From: Phycisphaerae bacterium
GTDB taxonomy: Bacteria > Planctomycetota > Phycisphaerae > Phycisphaerales > UBA1924
Direction: 5' to 3'
Assembly (NCBI GenBank): GCA_030426605.1
Contig: JAUHXM010000005.1
Location: 1-64,000 of the forward strand
DNA length: 64,000 bases
Under the pieces are notes generated by a model. The model was not told the DNA's origin. It made no database searches and was given only the letters and a program-made list of their open reading frames with translations. Position numbers and translations under genes: made by a program. Of this stretch, positions 33,665-41,407 are shown piece by piece; positions within the stretch are counted from its first letter, which is position 1; each line of letters begins with the position of its first letter.

Positions 33665-33686
33665 CGGGGTGGCGCGATGCGCCGAG

Positions 33687-33715
33687 TTGCGCTACATTGC
33701 ACACCGCGCTATCCT
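33687..33715 (+). promoter_or_regulatory. Promoter of the DNA methyltransferase
   Basis: TTGCGC (33687-33692), 17-bp spacer, TATCCT (33710-33715). The expected start near 33722 leaves a leader of about five bases before ATG 33727. Confidence 0.6.
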
Positions 33716-33726
33716 GCGAGCTTCAA

Positions 33727-34698
33727 ATGCCCCCACCCACCGCCACTGCCAAGAAGACCACCAAGCGCGCGCCCAAGCCGGCGCCGGCACCCGAGGTCTT
33801 CAAAGCCGCGGCGAGCAAGGGCAAGCCCGCCGCGCGCATCGTGGTGGGTGACTGCCGCGAGATTCTGCCGACCCTCCCCGAGGTCAAGAAGCAGCAGCTC
33901 GACCTCGTCTTCGCCGACCCGCCCTTCAACTGGGCCCGCGACTACGACCGCGACCGGACCGGCGAGGCGTGGGACGACAGCGCGATGACCGAGCAGGAGT
34001 ACCTCGGCTTCACCTACGACTGGATCGACGCCTGCCACGCGGGCCTGCGCGACGGCGGTGCCCTCTGGATCAACATCCCCGACGACTGGGCCGCCGAGAT
34101 CGTGGTGCACTGCAAGCGCGACCTCAAGATGACCATGGTCAACTGGTGCGTCTGGCATTACCGGTTCGGGCAGAACACCAAGAGCCGGTTCATCAATTCC
34201 AAGGTCCACGCGCTCTACTTCGTGAAGGGCAACGCGGGCAAGCGCACCTGGAACGCCGATCCGATCCTCGAGACCTCCGACCGACGCGCGATCTACGCCG
34301 ACGCGCGCACCGAGACCAAGCGCGACGGCGTCCCGCCGGGCCTGCGCGTCCCCATGGACGTCTGGTACGGCAAGTACTGGGGCCGCATCCAGGGCAACAA
34401 CAAGGAACGCCGCCACAAGCACGACAACCAGCTCCCCGAGGTCTACCTCGAGCGCGTCGTGCTCGCGTGCTCGAACGCGGGCGACACCGTCCTCGACCCC
34501 TTCACGGGCACGGGCACAACCGGCGTCGTCGCCCGGGCGCTGGGGCGGAAGTACGTCGGGACGGAGTACGCCCGCCTCAACGCCGAGCGGGCCCTCCAGC
34601 GCATCAAGGCAGGCCCGGTCCGCGAGCTGGGCACTTCTCGGGGCATGTCCACCGCGATCCACGCCCCCCGGCGGGGGTCCTCCCCGAACGCCCCTTGA
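33727..34698 (+). CDS. Beta-class site-specific DNA methyltransferase (orphan)
   Basis: The 323-residue enzyme has motif IV DPPFNW (about 64-69) before motif I DPFTGTGTTG (about 258-267), the beta-class order used by adenine-N6 and cytosine-N4 methyltransferases; the DPPF form favours adenine. A VVGDC strand precedes motif IV as expected. The Lys/Ala/Pro-rich start and the last 25 residues look disordered. No restriction endonuclease is adjacent, so it could be a solitary regulatory or protective methylase. A dockerin-tailed gene follows 16 bases downstream. Confidence 0.9.
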   Translation: MPPPTATAKKTTKRAPKPAPAPEVFKAAASKGKPAARIVVGDCREILPTLPEVKKQQLDLVFADPPFNWARDYDRDRTGEAWDDSAMTEQEYLGFTYDWIDACHAGLRDGGALWINIPDDWAAEIVVHCKRDLKMTMVNWCVWHYRFGQNTKSRFINSKVHALYFVKGNAGKRTWNADPILETSDRRAIYADARTETKRDGVPPGLRVPMDVWYGKYWGRIQGNNKERRHKHDNQLPEVYLERVVLACSNAGDTVLDPFTGTGTTGVVARALGRKYVGTEYARLNAERALQRIKAGPVRELGTSRGMSTAIHAPRRGSSPNAP

Positions 34699-34714
34699 CG
34701 CGACCCACGCATTC

Positions 34715-36493
34715 ATGAAACTGAGAGGGATGAGGGGCTCTGCCGCCGCTGTCGCTGCTGTCGTGCTCGCGGGCCTGGCCCACGCGGGCCCCGTGTTCGT
34801 CGATTCCGCGGCGGACACCGGGCTCGTCTCGATCTTCGCGCCCGCCTCGGGCTACCCCGGCCAGTTCGGGCACATGGAGGGCGGCGGCGCCGTCGCGGAC
34901 TTCAACAACGACGGCTGGCCCGACGTCTTCCTCCCCGCCGGCGGCACCGCGCCGGACCGCCTCTTCATCAACCAGGGGCCCGACACCTCGGGCGTCGTGC
35001 AGTTCAGCGAGCAGGCCGCCGCGTGGGGGTGCGACGCGACCCACCGCGCCGGCGGGTGCGCCGTCGCGGACGTCAACGGCGACGGGTACGAGGACCTCTT
35101 CGTCGTCTCGATGGGCGACACCTCGGGCCCCGCCGCCATCTCCGACAACCGCCTGTACCTCAACAACGGGCCCGACGCCTTTGGGAACTGGGCGTTCACG
35201 GACGTCAGCGCCACCTCCGGGGTGCAAGGCCTCCCCGTCTTCCTCGACGGCATGGGCGCCGCCTTCGGCGACTACGACCTCGACGGCGACCTCGACCTCG
35301 TCGTCTGCCACTGGTCGAACTTCACGGGCACCGTCCAGCTCCTCGAGAACGACGGCGCGGGCGCGTTCACGAACACAACGAGCCTGCTCCCCAACGCGGG
35401 GTTCAACGTCCGCGCGTTCCAGCCGCGCTTCGCCGACCTGAACGCCGACCGGTACCCCGAGCTCATCATCACCGGCGACTTCAACACCTCCGTCATCTAC
35501 TTCAACACCGGTCCGGGCGAAGCCGGGCACGGGTTCGAGCTGCGCAACGAGATCGCCGGCATCGGGGACGCCGACTGCAACGCCATGGGCTCCGCCCTCG
35601 CCGACTTCAACAACGACCTCCTCCTCGACTGGTACATCACCAACATCTACCTCGACTTCTCCGACACCTGCGGCAACACGCTCTACCTCTGCCAGGGGTT
35701 CAACGAAACCAACACGCCTGTCTTTGTGGAAGACGGCCAGGCCCGCGGCGTCCGCGAGGGCGGATGGGGCTGGGGCACCGCCCCCATCGACCTCGACCAC
35801 GACGGCGACCTCGACATCGCCGCCACCGGCGGGTGGTCCACCTGGCAGCCGATCCCATCGAGGTTGTACATCAACGACGGCGCCGCCAACTTCACGAACC
35901 AGGCCCCGCAGGCGGGCACCGACTTCGTCGGCTACGGGCGCGGGTACGTCACCCTCGACTTCGACAACGACGGCGACCTCGACCTCCTCCTCATCGCCAA
36001 CTCCAACACCGCACGCCTCTACGAGAACCTCACGCCCGAGGCCGCGACCAACCGCTGGCTCCGCGTGGACGTCTCCACGAACAACCACCCCTGCCTCGCC
36101 CCGGGCGGCTTCGGCACACGGATCCTCGTCACCGCGAACGGCACGACCCAGCTGCGGCACATCGACGGCGCCGAGTCGTACCTCTCCGTCGGGCAACGCA
36201 CCGCGCACTTCGGGCTCGGGACCGACGACACCGCCGAGCTCGTCGAGATCCTGTGGGCCGACGGCTCGACGACGACCCTCTCCGACGTCGCGGCGGGCCA
36301 GATCCTCCACGTCAGCGCCCCGCAACCGGGCGACATCAACGCCGACGGCACCGTCAATTTCGACGACATCGACGCCTTCGTCACCGGGTTCCTCACGGGC
36401 GACCTGATCGCCGACCTCGACGACAACGGCGTCCTCAACTTCGACGACATCGACGCCTTCATCGGCGCGTTCCTGGGCACCTCGTGCCACTGA
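34715..36493 (+). CDS. Secreted CRTAC1-like FG-GAP/ASPIC protein with dockerin tail
   Basis: The 592-residue protein has a signal peptide (about 1-25), many FG-GAP/VCBS repeats with calcium-binding loops (DFNNDGWPD, DVNGDGYED, DYDLDGDLD, DLDHDGDLD, DFDNDGDLD) spanning about 45-430 as a beta-propeller, and an ASPIC/UnbV domain (NRWLRVDV to LVEILWADGSTTT, about 445-530). Two EF-hand-like loops (INADGTVNFDDIDAF and LDDNGVLNFDDIDAF) form the dockerin tail, ending GTSCH. No enzyme motif is seen; a surface-adhesion or binding role is likely. Confidence 0.9.
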   Translation: MKLRGMRGSAAAVAAVVLAGLAHAGPVFVDSAADTGLVSIFAPASGYPGQFGHMEGGGAVADFNNDGWPDVFLPAGGTAPDRLFINQGPDTSGVVQFSEQAAAWGCDATHRAGGCAVADVNGDGYEDLFVVSMGDTSGPAAISDNRLYLNNGPDAFGNWAFTDVSATSGVQGLPVFLDGMGAAFGDYDLDGDLDLVVCHWSNFTGTVQLLENDGAGAFTNTTSLLPNAGFNVRAFQPRFADLNADRYPELIITGDFNTSVIYFNTGPGEAGHGFELRNEIAGIGDADCNAMGSALADFNNDLLLDWYITNIYLDFSDTCGNTLYLCQGFNETNTPVFVEDGQARGVREGGWGWGTAPIDLDHDGDLDIAATGGWSTWQPIPSRLYINDGAANFTNQAPQAGTDFVGYGRGYVTLDFDNDGDLDLLLIANSNTARLYENLTPEAATNRWLRVDVSTNNHPCLAPGGFGTRILVTANGTTQLRHIDGAESYLSVGQRTAHFGLGTDDTAELVEILWADGSTTTLSDVAAGQILHVSAPQPGDINADGTVNFDDIDAFVTGFLTGDLIADLDDNGVLNFDDIDAFIGAFLGTSCH

Positions 36494-36564
36494 CCCGTCT
36501 AGGGGTCGTATTGACCGACTATGGATCAGCAACTCGCATTGACCCGAAGACGGGTCAGTGGCAC
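36484..36564. repeat. 16-bp inverted repeat spanning the CRTAC1 stop
   Basis: GTGCCACTGACCCGTC (36484-36499) and GACGGGTCAGTGGCAC (36549-36564) are perfect complements 49 bases apart. The left arm contains the CRTAC1 stop codon and the right arm ends three bases before the next start. It belongs to the same family as the hairpin at 7278-7311. Confidence 0.85.
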
Positions 36565-36567
36565 GCC

Positions 36568-36891
36568 ATGGCCCCGCCAGCCGTACGCTCTCGCGTGCCG
36601 CTCACACTGCTCATCAAGGCCGTCCCGAACGCCTCGCGCGACGAGATCGCCGGCGTGCTCGACCACCCGGCGGGCAAGCGCGTGAAGATCCGCGTCAGCG
36701 CCCCGCCCGAGGGTGGCAAGGCGAACAAGGCGATCGTCAAGCTCCTCGCGCGCGAGCTGGGGTGCAGGCCCGCGGACGTCGAGGTCGTCGCCGGCGCGTC
36801 GAACCCGGAGAAAACCGTCGCCTTCGCCGCGGGAAGCGTCACCCGCGAGGCGCTCGACGCCCTGCTCGTCTCCAACGAACGCCGCGGATGA
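36568..36891 (+). CDS. DUF167 (YggU) family protein
   Basis: The 107-residue protein carries the DUF167 pattern: LLIKAVPNASRDEIAGV, then RVSAPPEGGKANKAIVKLLA and VEVVAGASNPEKTVAF. The family is found across bacteria and eukaryotes and its biochemical role is unknown. The ATG at 36568 immediately follows an inverted repeat; an in-frame GTG ten codons later (36598) is a possible alternative start. Confidence 0.85.
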   Translation: MAPPAVRSRVPLTLLIKAVPNASRDEIAGVLDHPAGKRVKIRVSAPPEGGKANKAIVKLLARELGCRPADVEVVAGASNPEKTVAFAAGSVTREALDALLVSNERRG

Positions 36892-36972
36892 GCGGAGCGA
36901 ATCCAGCGGATGGGTCGCACCGTGGCCCCGCGGGGTGATCCGCTGGATTCGCGTGCGCTCATCCGCGGCGTT
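36878..36972. repeat. Large two-stem inverted repeat after the DUF167 gene
   Basis: Outer arms of 17 bases (36878-36894 and 36956-36972) and inner arms of 14 bases (36898-36911 and 36938-36951) are each perfect complements, forming a long hairpin that covers the end of the DUF167 gene. The inner stem shares its AATCCAGCGGAT core with 29801-29836. Confidence 0.85.
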
Positions 36973-36990
36973 CGACCACCCCCGCCCCAC

Positions 36991-36996
36991 TACCAT
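36991..36996 (+). promoter_or_regulatory. Likely leaderless -10 (TACCAT) for mntR
   Basis: TACCAT, then six bases, then the mntR ATG; no Shine-Dalgarno is present. No convincing -35 is visible. Confidence 0.5.
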
Positions 36997-37002
36997 CGCC
37001 CC

Positions 37003-37425
37003 ATGCCCGACGGCACGCACGATCCCTCCCAGCGATTCGCACGCACGCGCGCCGCGCACGCCGACGAGACCGCCGAGGACTACGTCGAAGCGATCGCCCA
37101 GCTCATCGAGCACCGCGGCGAGGCCCGCGTGAAGCACCTCGCCGAGCTCATGGGCGTCAGCCACGTCACCGTCTCACGCATCGTCACGCGACTCGCCAAA
37201 GAAGGGCTCGTGACGACCAAGCCCCGCGCGCCCATCGACCTCACCCCCGCCGGCACCCGGATGGCCAAAGCCGCCCGCGAGCGCCACGAGATCGTGCTGG
37301 CCTTCCTGCTCGCCGCGGGCGTGCCCAAGCGCCAGGCGGAGATCGACGCCGAGGGCATCGAGCACCACTGCTCGAAGGCGACGCTCAAGGCGATGAAGAA
37401 GACAACCGACCGCCTCACCAACTAG
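37003..37425 (+). CDS. mntR: Manganese-responsive regulator MntR
   Basis: The 140-residue protein is a DtxR/MntR-type regulator: ETAEDYVEAIAQLIEHRGEA leads into a winged helix (HLAELMGVSHVTVSRIVTRL), followed by the metal-site region ARERHEIVLAFL and DAEGIEHHCS, matching the conserved His, Glu and His ligands. It ends after the dimerisation helix, without the SH3-like domain of DtxR, as in MntR. It would repress Mn2+ uptake; no transporter gene is in the window. Confidence 0.9.
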   Translation: MPDGTHDPSQRFARTRAAHADETAEDYVEAIAQLIEHRGEARVKHLAELMGVSHVTVSRIVTRLAKEGLVTTKPRAPIDLTPAGTRMAKAARERHEIVLAFLLAAGVPKRQAEIDAEGIEHHCSKATLKAMKKTTDRLTN

Positions 37426-37534
37426 CCGCGAGCGTCAGCGACCGGCTCTTGGTGCGTGCAACGCGACGCGATGTCTGCAACCCCAAGGGGCCGGGCGCTC
37501 ACGCTTCCGGCTCGCCATTGGGTTCGCCGCACTG

Positions 37535-37626
37535 AGCCGGGTGCCGTGGAGACGCCGTCCTCGGCTTCTCCACGACGAATGACCCAACGCGTGGAGAAGA
37601 CTCCGTCGTCTCCACGGCACCCGGCT
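37535..37626. repeat. Nested inverted repeat next to the small membrane-protein gene
   Basis: A perfect 20-bp outer repeat (37535-37554 and 37607-37626) surrounds a 10-bp inner repeat, CTTCTCCACG/CGTGGAGAAG. It lies 13 bases beyond the stop of the leftward gene 37640-37933. It may be a transcription terminator without a T-tract or a structured element of unknown use. Confidence 0.75.
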
Positions 37627-37639
37627 GCGCACCGGTTGG

Positions 37640-37933
37640 TCATAGCACACCCCAAGCGAACGGACCGACGGTCGTCAGCAACAACCAAGCCGACGCGATA
37701 CTGATGACAACGAGCCGAACCACGCGAAATCGTGTGACTTCAGAACTCGGAGCAATGTCAATGGCAATCGTGCACAGCACAATCGCGAGCCCCTGAATCG
37801 CGTAGAACGGCATGAACGCGTAGGCGTTGGGCCCCGTGTACGTGAGACCGCTCGATAACGAGAGCACAACCGCCACGAAAGCTGCAAGCGTGGCCAATCT
37901 CAAATCACCAACCTCTGCGGGCGATCTGGGCAT
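37640..37933 (-). CDS. Small membrane protein of unknown function
   Basis: I do not recognise this 97-residue protein. It has three hydrophobic segments (about 12-31, 40-59 and 69-94). The region has visibly lower GC and different codon use from its neighbours, suggesting either horizontal origin or relaxed selection. The reading frame is open with an ATG start, and membrane spacing supports a real protein. No partner is evident. Confidence 0.5.
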   Translation of the reverse strand: MPRSPAEVGDLRLATLAAFVAVVLSLSSGLTYTGPNAYAFMPFYAIQGLAIVLCTIAIDIAPSSEVTRFRVVRLVVISIASAWLLLTTVGPFAWGVL

Positions 37934-37968
37934 GGGGATCTATCCGAGTGGATTCCGGATCGGATCCC

Positions 37969-39177
37969 TCACCCCGCGCTCCCCACCAACTGATCGTTCG
38001 TCTCGAACCGGCTCATCGCCGCAAGCAGTTGCTCGACCTGCTGGTGCGGCGGCATGTTCAGCATCCGCTTGCGCAGCGCCGTCACCGTGCCCAGCGTCTT
38101 CGGGTCCAGCAGCAGCTCCTCCTTGCGCGTGCCCGAGCCCGCGAGGTCGATCGCCGGGAACAGGCGGCGCTCCGCGACCTTGCGGTCCAATATCAGCTCC
38201 ATGTTGCCCGTGCCCTTGAACTCTTCGAAGATCACCTGATCGCCCTGCGACCCGGTATCGACGAGGCAGCTCGCGATCATCGTGAGCGATCCGGCTTCCT
38301 CGGTGTTGCGCGCCGCCCCGAAGATCTGCTTGGGGATCTCCAGGGCGCGTGAGTCGATGCCGCCGGACATGGTGCGCCCGGAGCTCGCGTGCTTGTTCGA
38401 CCGGTTGAAGGCGCGCCCGAGCCGGGTCAGCGAGTCCATCACGACCACGACGTGCTTGCCGGCCTCGACCATCCGCTTGCAGCGCTCGAGCGTGAGCATC
38501 GAGATCTGGATGTGCCGGTCGAGGTCGTGGTCGTTGGACGACGCGATGATCTCGACGCGTTCGGGCGACCAGGGCTTGTCCCAGTGTCCCTCCTCGAGCA
38601 TCTTGGGCGTGCCGCAGAACTCACGCTTGAAGTCCGTGACTTCTTCCGGGCGTTCGTCGATGAGCAGGCCGATGAGCACGAGGTCCTCGTGGTTCATGAG
38701 CAGGCCGGTCATGATGTTCTTGAGGAGCGTCGTCTTGCCCGCCTTGGGCGGCGAGACGATCAGCCCCCGCTGCCCGCGCCCGATGGGGCAAAAAAGATCG
38801 ATCAGCCGGCAGGCTGGCGGGCACCCCGGGTGCTCGAGCGTGAGCCGGGGCTGCGGGTCGATGCTCGTCAGATCCTCGAAACAGGGTGCGTCGGCGAAGG
38901 CCTGCGGGTCCATACCCTCGATCTCGAGGAACCGATCGACCACCGGGCGGGGCTTGCGGTTGCCGTTGGGCTTGCCGCGCCGGCGCCTGGGCTTCTTGGG
39001 GACGACCTCGACCGTCACCCTGAGCCCGTTGCGCAGCGGATACTCCTCCCCGAACCGTTGCGGAACGAAGGGATCGTCAGCGCTCTGGAGCACCGTCGAG
39101 GTCTCGCTCACCTGGCGAACGCGACCTTCGGCGCGCTCCGGCCATTCGAGAATGCCGGTCAGCGTCCGTGTTGACAT
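37969..39177 (-). CDS. rho: Transcription termination factor Rho
   Basis: The 402-residue ATPase has a basic N-terminal RNA-binding region (about 25-110, with KKPRRRRGKPNGNRKPRP), P-loop SPPKAGKTT (about 142-150), LLIDERPEEVTDF (Walker-type region) and VVVMDSLTRLGRAFN, matching the hexameric Rho family. It uses RNA-dependent ATP hydrolysis to end transcription. The canonical N-terminal helical Rho_N domain is absent. It is divergent from ptsI. Confidence 0.95.
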   Translation of the reverse strand: MSTRTLTGILEWPERAEGRVRQVSETSTVLQSADDPFVPQRFGEEYPLRNGLRVTVEVVPKKPRRRRGKPNGNRKPRPVVDRFLEIEGMDPQAFADAPCFEDLTSIDPQPRLTLEHPGCPPACRLIDLFCPIGRGQRGLIVSPPKAGKTTLLKNIMTGLLMNHEDLVLIGLLIDERPEEVTDFKREFCGTPKMLEEGHWDKPWSPERVEIIASSNDHDLDRHIQISMLTLERCKRMVEAGKHVVVVMDSLTRLGRAFNRSNKHASSGRTMSGGIDSRALEIPKQIFGAARNTEEAGSLTMIASCLVDTGSQGDQVIFEEFKGTGNMELILDRKVAERRLFPAIDLAGSGTRKEELLLDPKTLGTVTALRKRMLNMPPHQQVEQLLAAMSRFETNDQLVGSAG

Positions 39178-39368
39178 GCCACTTTTCGCGTGATCACCCC
39201 AAACCCGCGCTTACCCAGCCCGGCCCAGGGTCATCGGGCGGAGCACAAACCGCTCCGCGTGTCGGACAAGTATGCGAGCCTATCCGATCCGGGTCAAGCA
39301 CACCACCCAGAGCCCGATCATCCACACCCCCAAACGCCCACGCCGCGGGTCCCGCCCGCTCATCCCCC

Positions 39369-39374
39369 TACGAT
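39369..39374 (+). promoter_or_regulatory. Probable -10 (TACGAT) of ptsI
   Basis: TACGAT lies eight bases before the ATG at 39383; no ribosome site is visible, so the mRNA is nearly or fully leaderless. Confidence 0.45.
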
Positions 39375-39382
39375 CGTGGCCC

Positions 39383-41161
39383 ATGCAGGTCCTCCAGGGC
39401 ATCCCGGTCTCGTCGGGCGTCGTGATCGGGCGCGTCGCGGTGCTGGACGACATCGCGTCGCCGCGCATCCCGCGCCGCGCCATCGCGTCGGGGGACGTGG
39501 AATCGGAGATCGCCCGGTTCGAGTCGGCCCGCGCCAGCTCCGTCGCCGAGCTGAACACGCTCCACACCGAAGCCCAGGAAGAGCTCGGGCCCGAAGCGGC
39601 CAAGATCTTCCTCTTCCACATCGGTGCCCTGTCGGACAAGCGGGCGGTCACGGACCCGATCCATGAGAAGATCCGGACCGATCTCGTCACCGCCGAGTAC
39701 GCGACCTGGCGCATCCTCCACGAGCTGGCGCAGAAGTTCGCCTCCAAGTCCGACACGACCTTCCGCACGAAGGTCTCCGACCTCACCGACCTCCAGCACC
39801 GGATGCTGCGCCACCTCGTCGGCGCGAAGCTCGACGAACCGAAGCGCCTCGAGCACGACACGGTGATCGTGTCGCGTGACCTGACACCCTCGCAGACCGC
39901 CGCGTTCGACCGCGACCGGATCGTCGCCTTCGCGACGGACCTGGGCGGGCGGACGAGCCACACCGCGATCGTCAGCCGCGCGCTCGGGCTGCCCGCCGTC
40001 GTCGGGTGCTCGCGCCTCACGAAACTCGCCGAGGAGGGGGAGACGATCATCGTCGATGGCACGCGGGGCAAGGTGATCCTCGACCCCGACGACGCCACCA
40101 TCGCGGAATACCGCGACCTCGATGTCGCCGCGAAGGCGCGCATCGAGGCGCTCTCCAAGCTCGCCGAGCTCCCCGCGGTCACCACGGACGGCGTCGAGAT
40201 CGAGCTGCTCGGAAACATAGAGTTCCCCGACGAACTCATCAAAGTGCTCGCCGCGGGCGGCACGGGCGTGGGGCTCTACCGCACCGAGTTTCTCTACCTC
40301 ACCTCGAACCACGCGCCGACCGAAGAGGAGCACTACCAGGCGTACGCCGAGTGCGTGAAGCTCGCGGGCGGGCGCCCCCTCACCATCCGCACGATGGACC
40401 TCGGCGCGGACAAGTACACACAGATGCAGGCGGAGACCCCGGAGCGCAACCCGTTCCTCGGGCTGCGCTCCATCCGCTACTGCCTCCAGAACCTGCCGAT
40501 GTTCAAGGCCCAGCTCCGCGCGCTGCTGCGCGCCAGCGCGCACGGGCCCATGCGCGTCATGTTCCCGCTGGTGACGAACATCGGCGAGTTCCGCCAGGCG
40601 CGGATGATCCTCCGCGACGCGATGGAGGACCTCGAAGACCAGGGGCTCGCCTACGACCGCAACATCCCCGTGGGCATGATGGTCGAGGTGCCCTCCGTCG
40701 CCCTGATGGCCCCAACATTCGCCCGAGAGGCGGATTTCTTCAGTGTGGGGACCAACGACCTCGTCCAGTACACCCTCGCCGTGGACCGGACCAACGAGCG
40801 GGTCGCGAACCTCTACACCCCGGCCCATCCGGCCGTTCTGCGGCTCGTGCGTGATGTCGTCCGCGCATCGGGCCGATACGAGTGCCCGGTGAGCTGCTGC
40901 GGCGAGGCCGCGGGGGACCTCGATTTCGCCCCGTTGCTGCTCGGCCTGGGCGTGCGTACCCTTTCCGTGACGCCCTCGGGCATCCCGCCGCTCAAACGCC
41001 TGATCCGGGCCCTGAGCCTAACAGACTGCGAACGGATCGTCAAGCGGGCGATCGCGTTCGATTCGGAATCACAGGCCGCGGACTACACACGCGACCATCT
41101 CAGACGACTTGCCCCCGAGGTGTTCGACGGTCGTGCCGTCGATGAGCCCACCGGCTTGTAA
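39383..41161 (+). CDS. ptsI: Phosphoenolpyruvate-protein phosphotransferase (EI)
   Basis: Enzyme I transfers phosphate from PEP to HPr. The 592-residue protein has the phospho-His site GGRTSHTAIVSR (His193), the PEP-binding barrel with GVGLYRTEFLYL, NPFLGLRSIRY and MVEVPSVALMAP, and VGTNDLVQYTLAVDR near the active-site Cys segment (SCCGEAAGD). Length equals the family's usual 570-590. HPr and EIIA genes are absent here, so the system is probably regulatory or its partners lie elsewhere. The next gene, RNase E/G, starts after a 246-base leader. Confidence 0.95.
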   Translation: MQVLQGIPVSSGVVIGRVAVLDDIASPRIPRRAIASGDVESEIARFESARASSVAELNTLHTEAQEELGPEAAKIFLFHIGALSDKRAVTDPIHEKIRTDLVTAEYATWRILHELAQKFASKSDTTFRTKVSDLTDLQHRMLRHLVGAKLDEPKRLEHDTVIVSRDLTPSQTAAFDRDRIVAFATDLGGRTSHTAIVSRALGLPAVVGCSRLTKLAEEGETIIVDGTRGKVILDPDDATIAEYRDLDVAAKARIEALSKLAELPAVTTDGVEIELLGNIEFPDELIKVLAAGGTGVGLYRTEFLYLTSNHAPTEEEHYQAYAECVKLAGGRPLTIRTMDLGADKYTQMQAETPERNPFLGLRSIRYCLQNLPMFKAQLRALLRASAHGPMRVMFPLVTNIGEFRQARMILRDAMEDLEDQGLAYDRNIPVGMMVEVPSVALMAPTFAREADFFSVGTNDLVQYTLAVDRTNERVANLYTPAHPAVLRLVRDVVRASGRYECPVSCCGEAAGDLDFAPLLLGLGVRTLSVTPSGIPPLKRLIRALSLTDCERIVKRAIAFDSESQAADYTRDHLRRLAPEVFDGRAVDEPTGL

Positions 41162-41407
41162 GCCGGGCGCCAACTCGGGGCGGAACAGACCTCCGCCGAC
41201 CTCGGCGGGACACGGGCCGCCTGGCCTCGCCCCCGGACCGATCCTCGGATCACCGGCCGCGGCGCGCCGGGTGCCCCCATCCCCCGCGTCGGCGACGCCA
41301 GCAGCCCTTCGGGTTCGCTCGGCGGGACCACCACGAGCGCGCGCCTCGGCGAGCGCTCCCCGCCGGATCGATCACGGGCCGCTCGCGCGATTTGCGCAGG
41401 AACCACG

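Noticed and set aside
4588-36493. Cellulosome (dockerin-cohesin) complex
   Set aside because: The tails resemble dockerins, but most have a single loop, no cohesin or scaffoldin is present, and no cellulase was recognised.
37520-37645. Integron attC site next to the small membrane gene
   Set aside because: The nested inverted repeat sits in the right place, but the terminal GTTRRRY/RYYYAAC core pair is not present in the right positions and no integrase is visible.
41162-41407. Riboswitch or autoregulatory leader before the RNase E/G gene
   Set aside because: A 246-base GC-rich leader is present, as in known RNase E autoregulation, but I could not identify a defined structure or motif.
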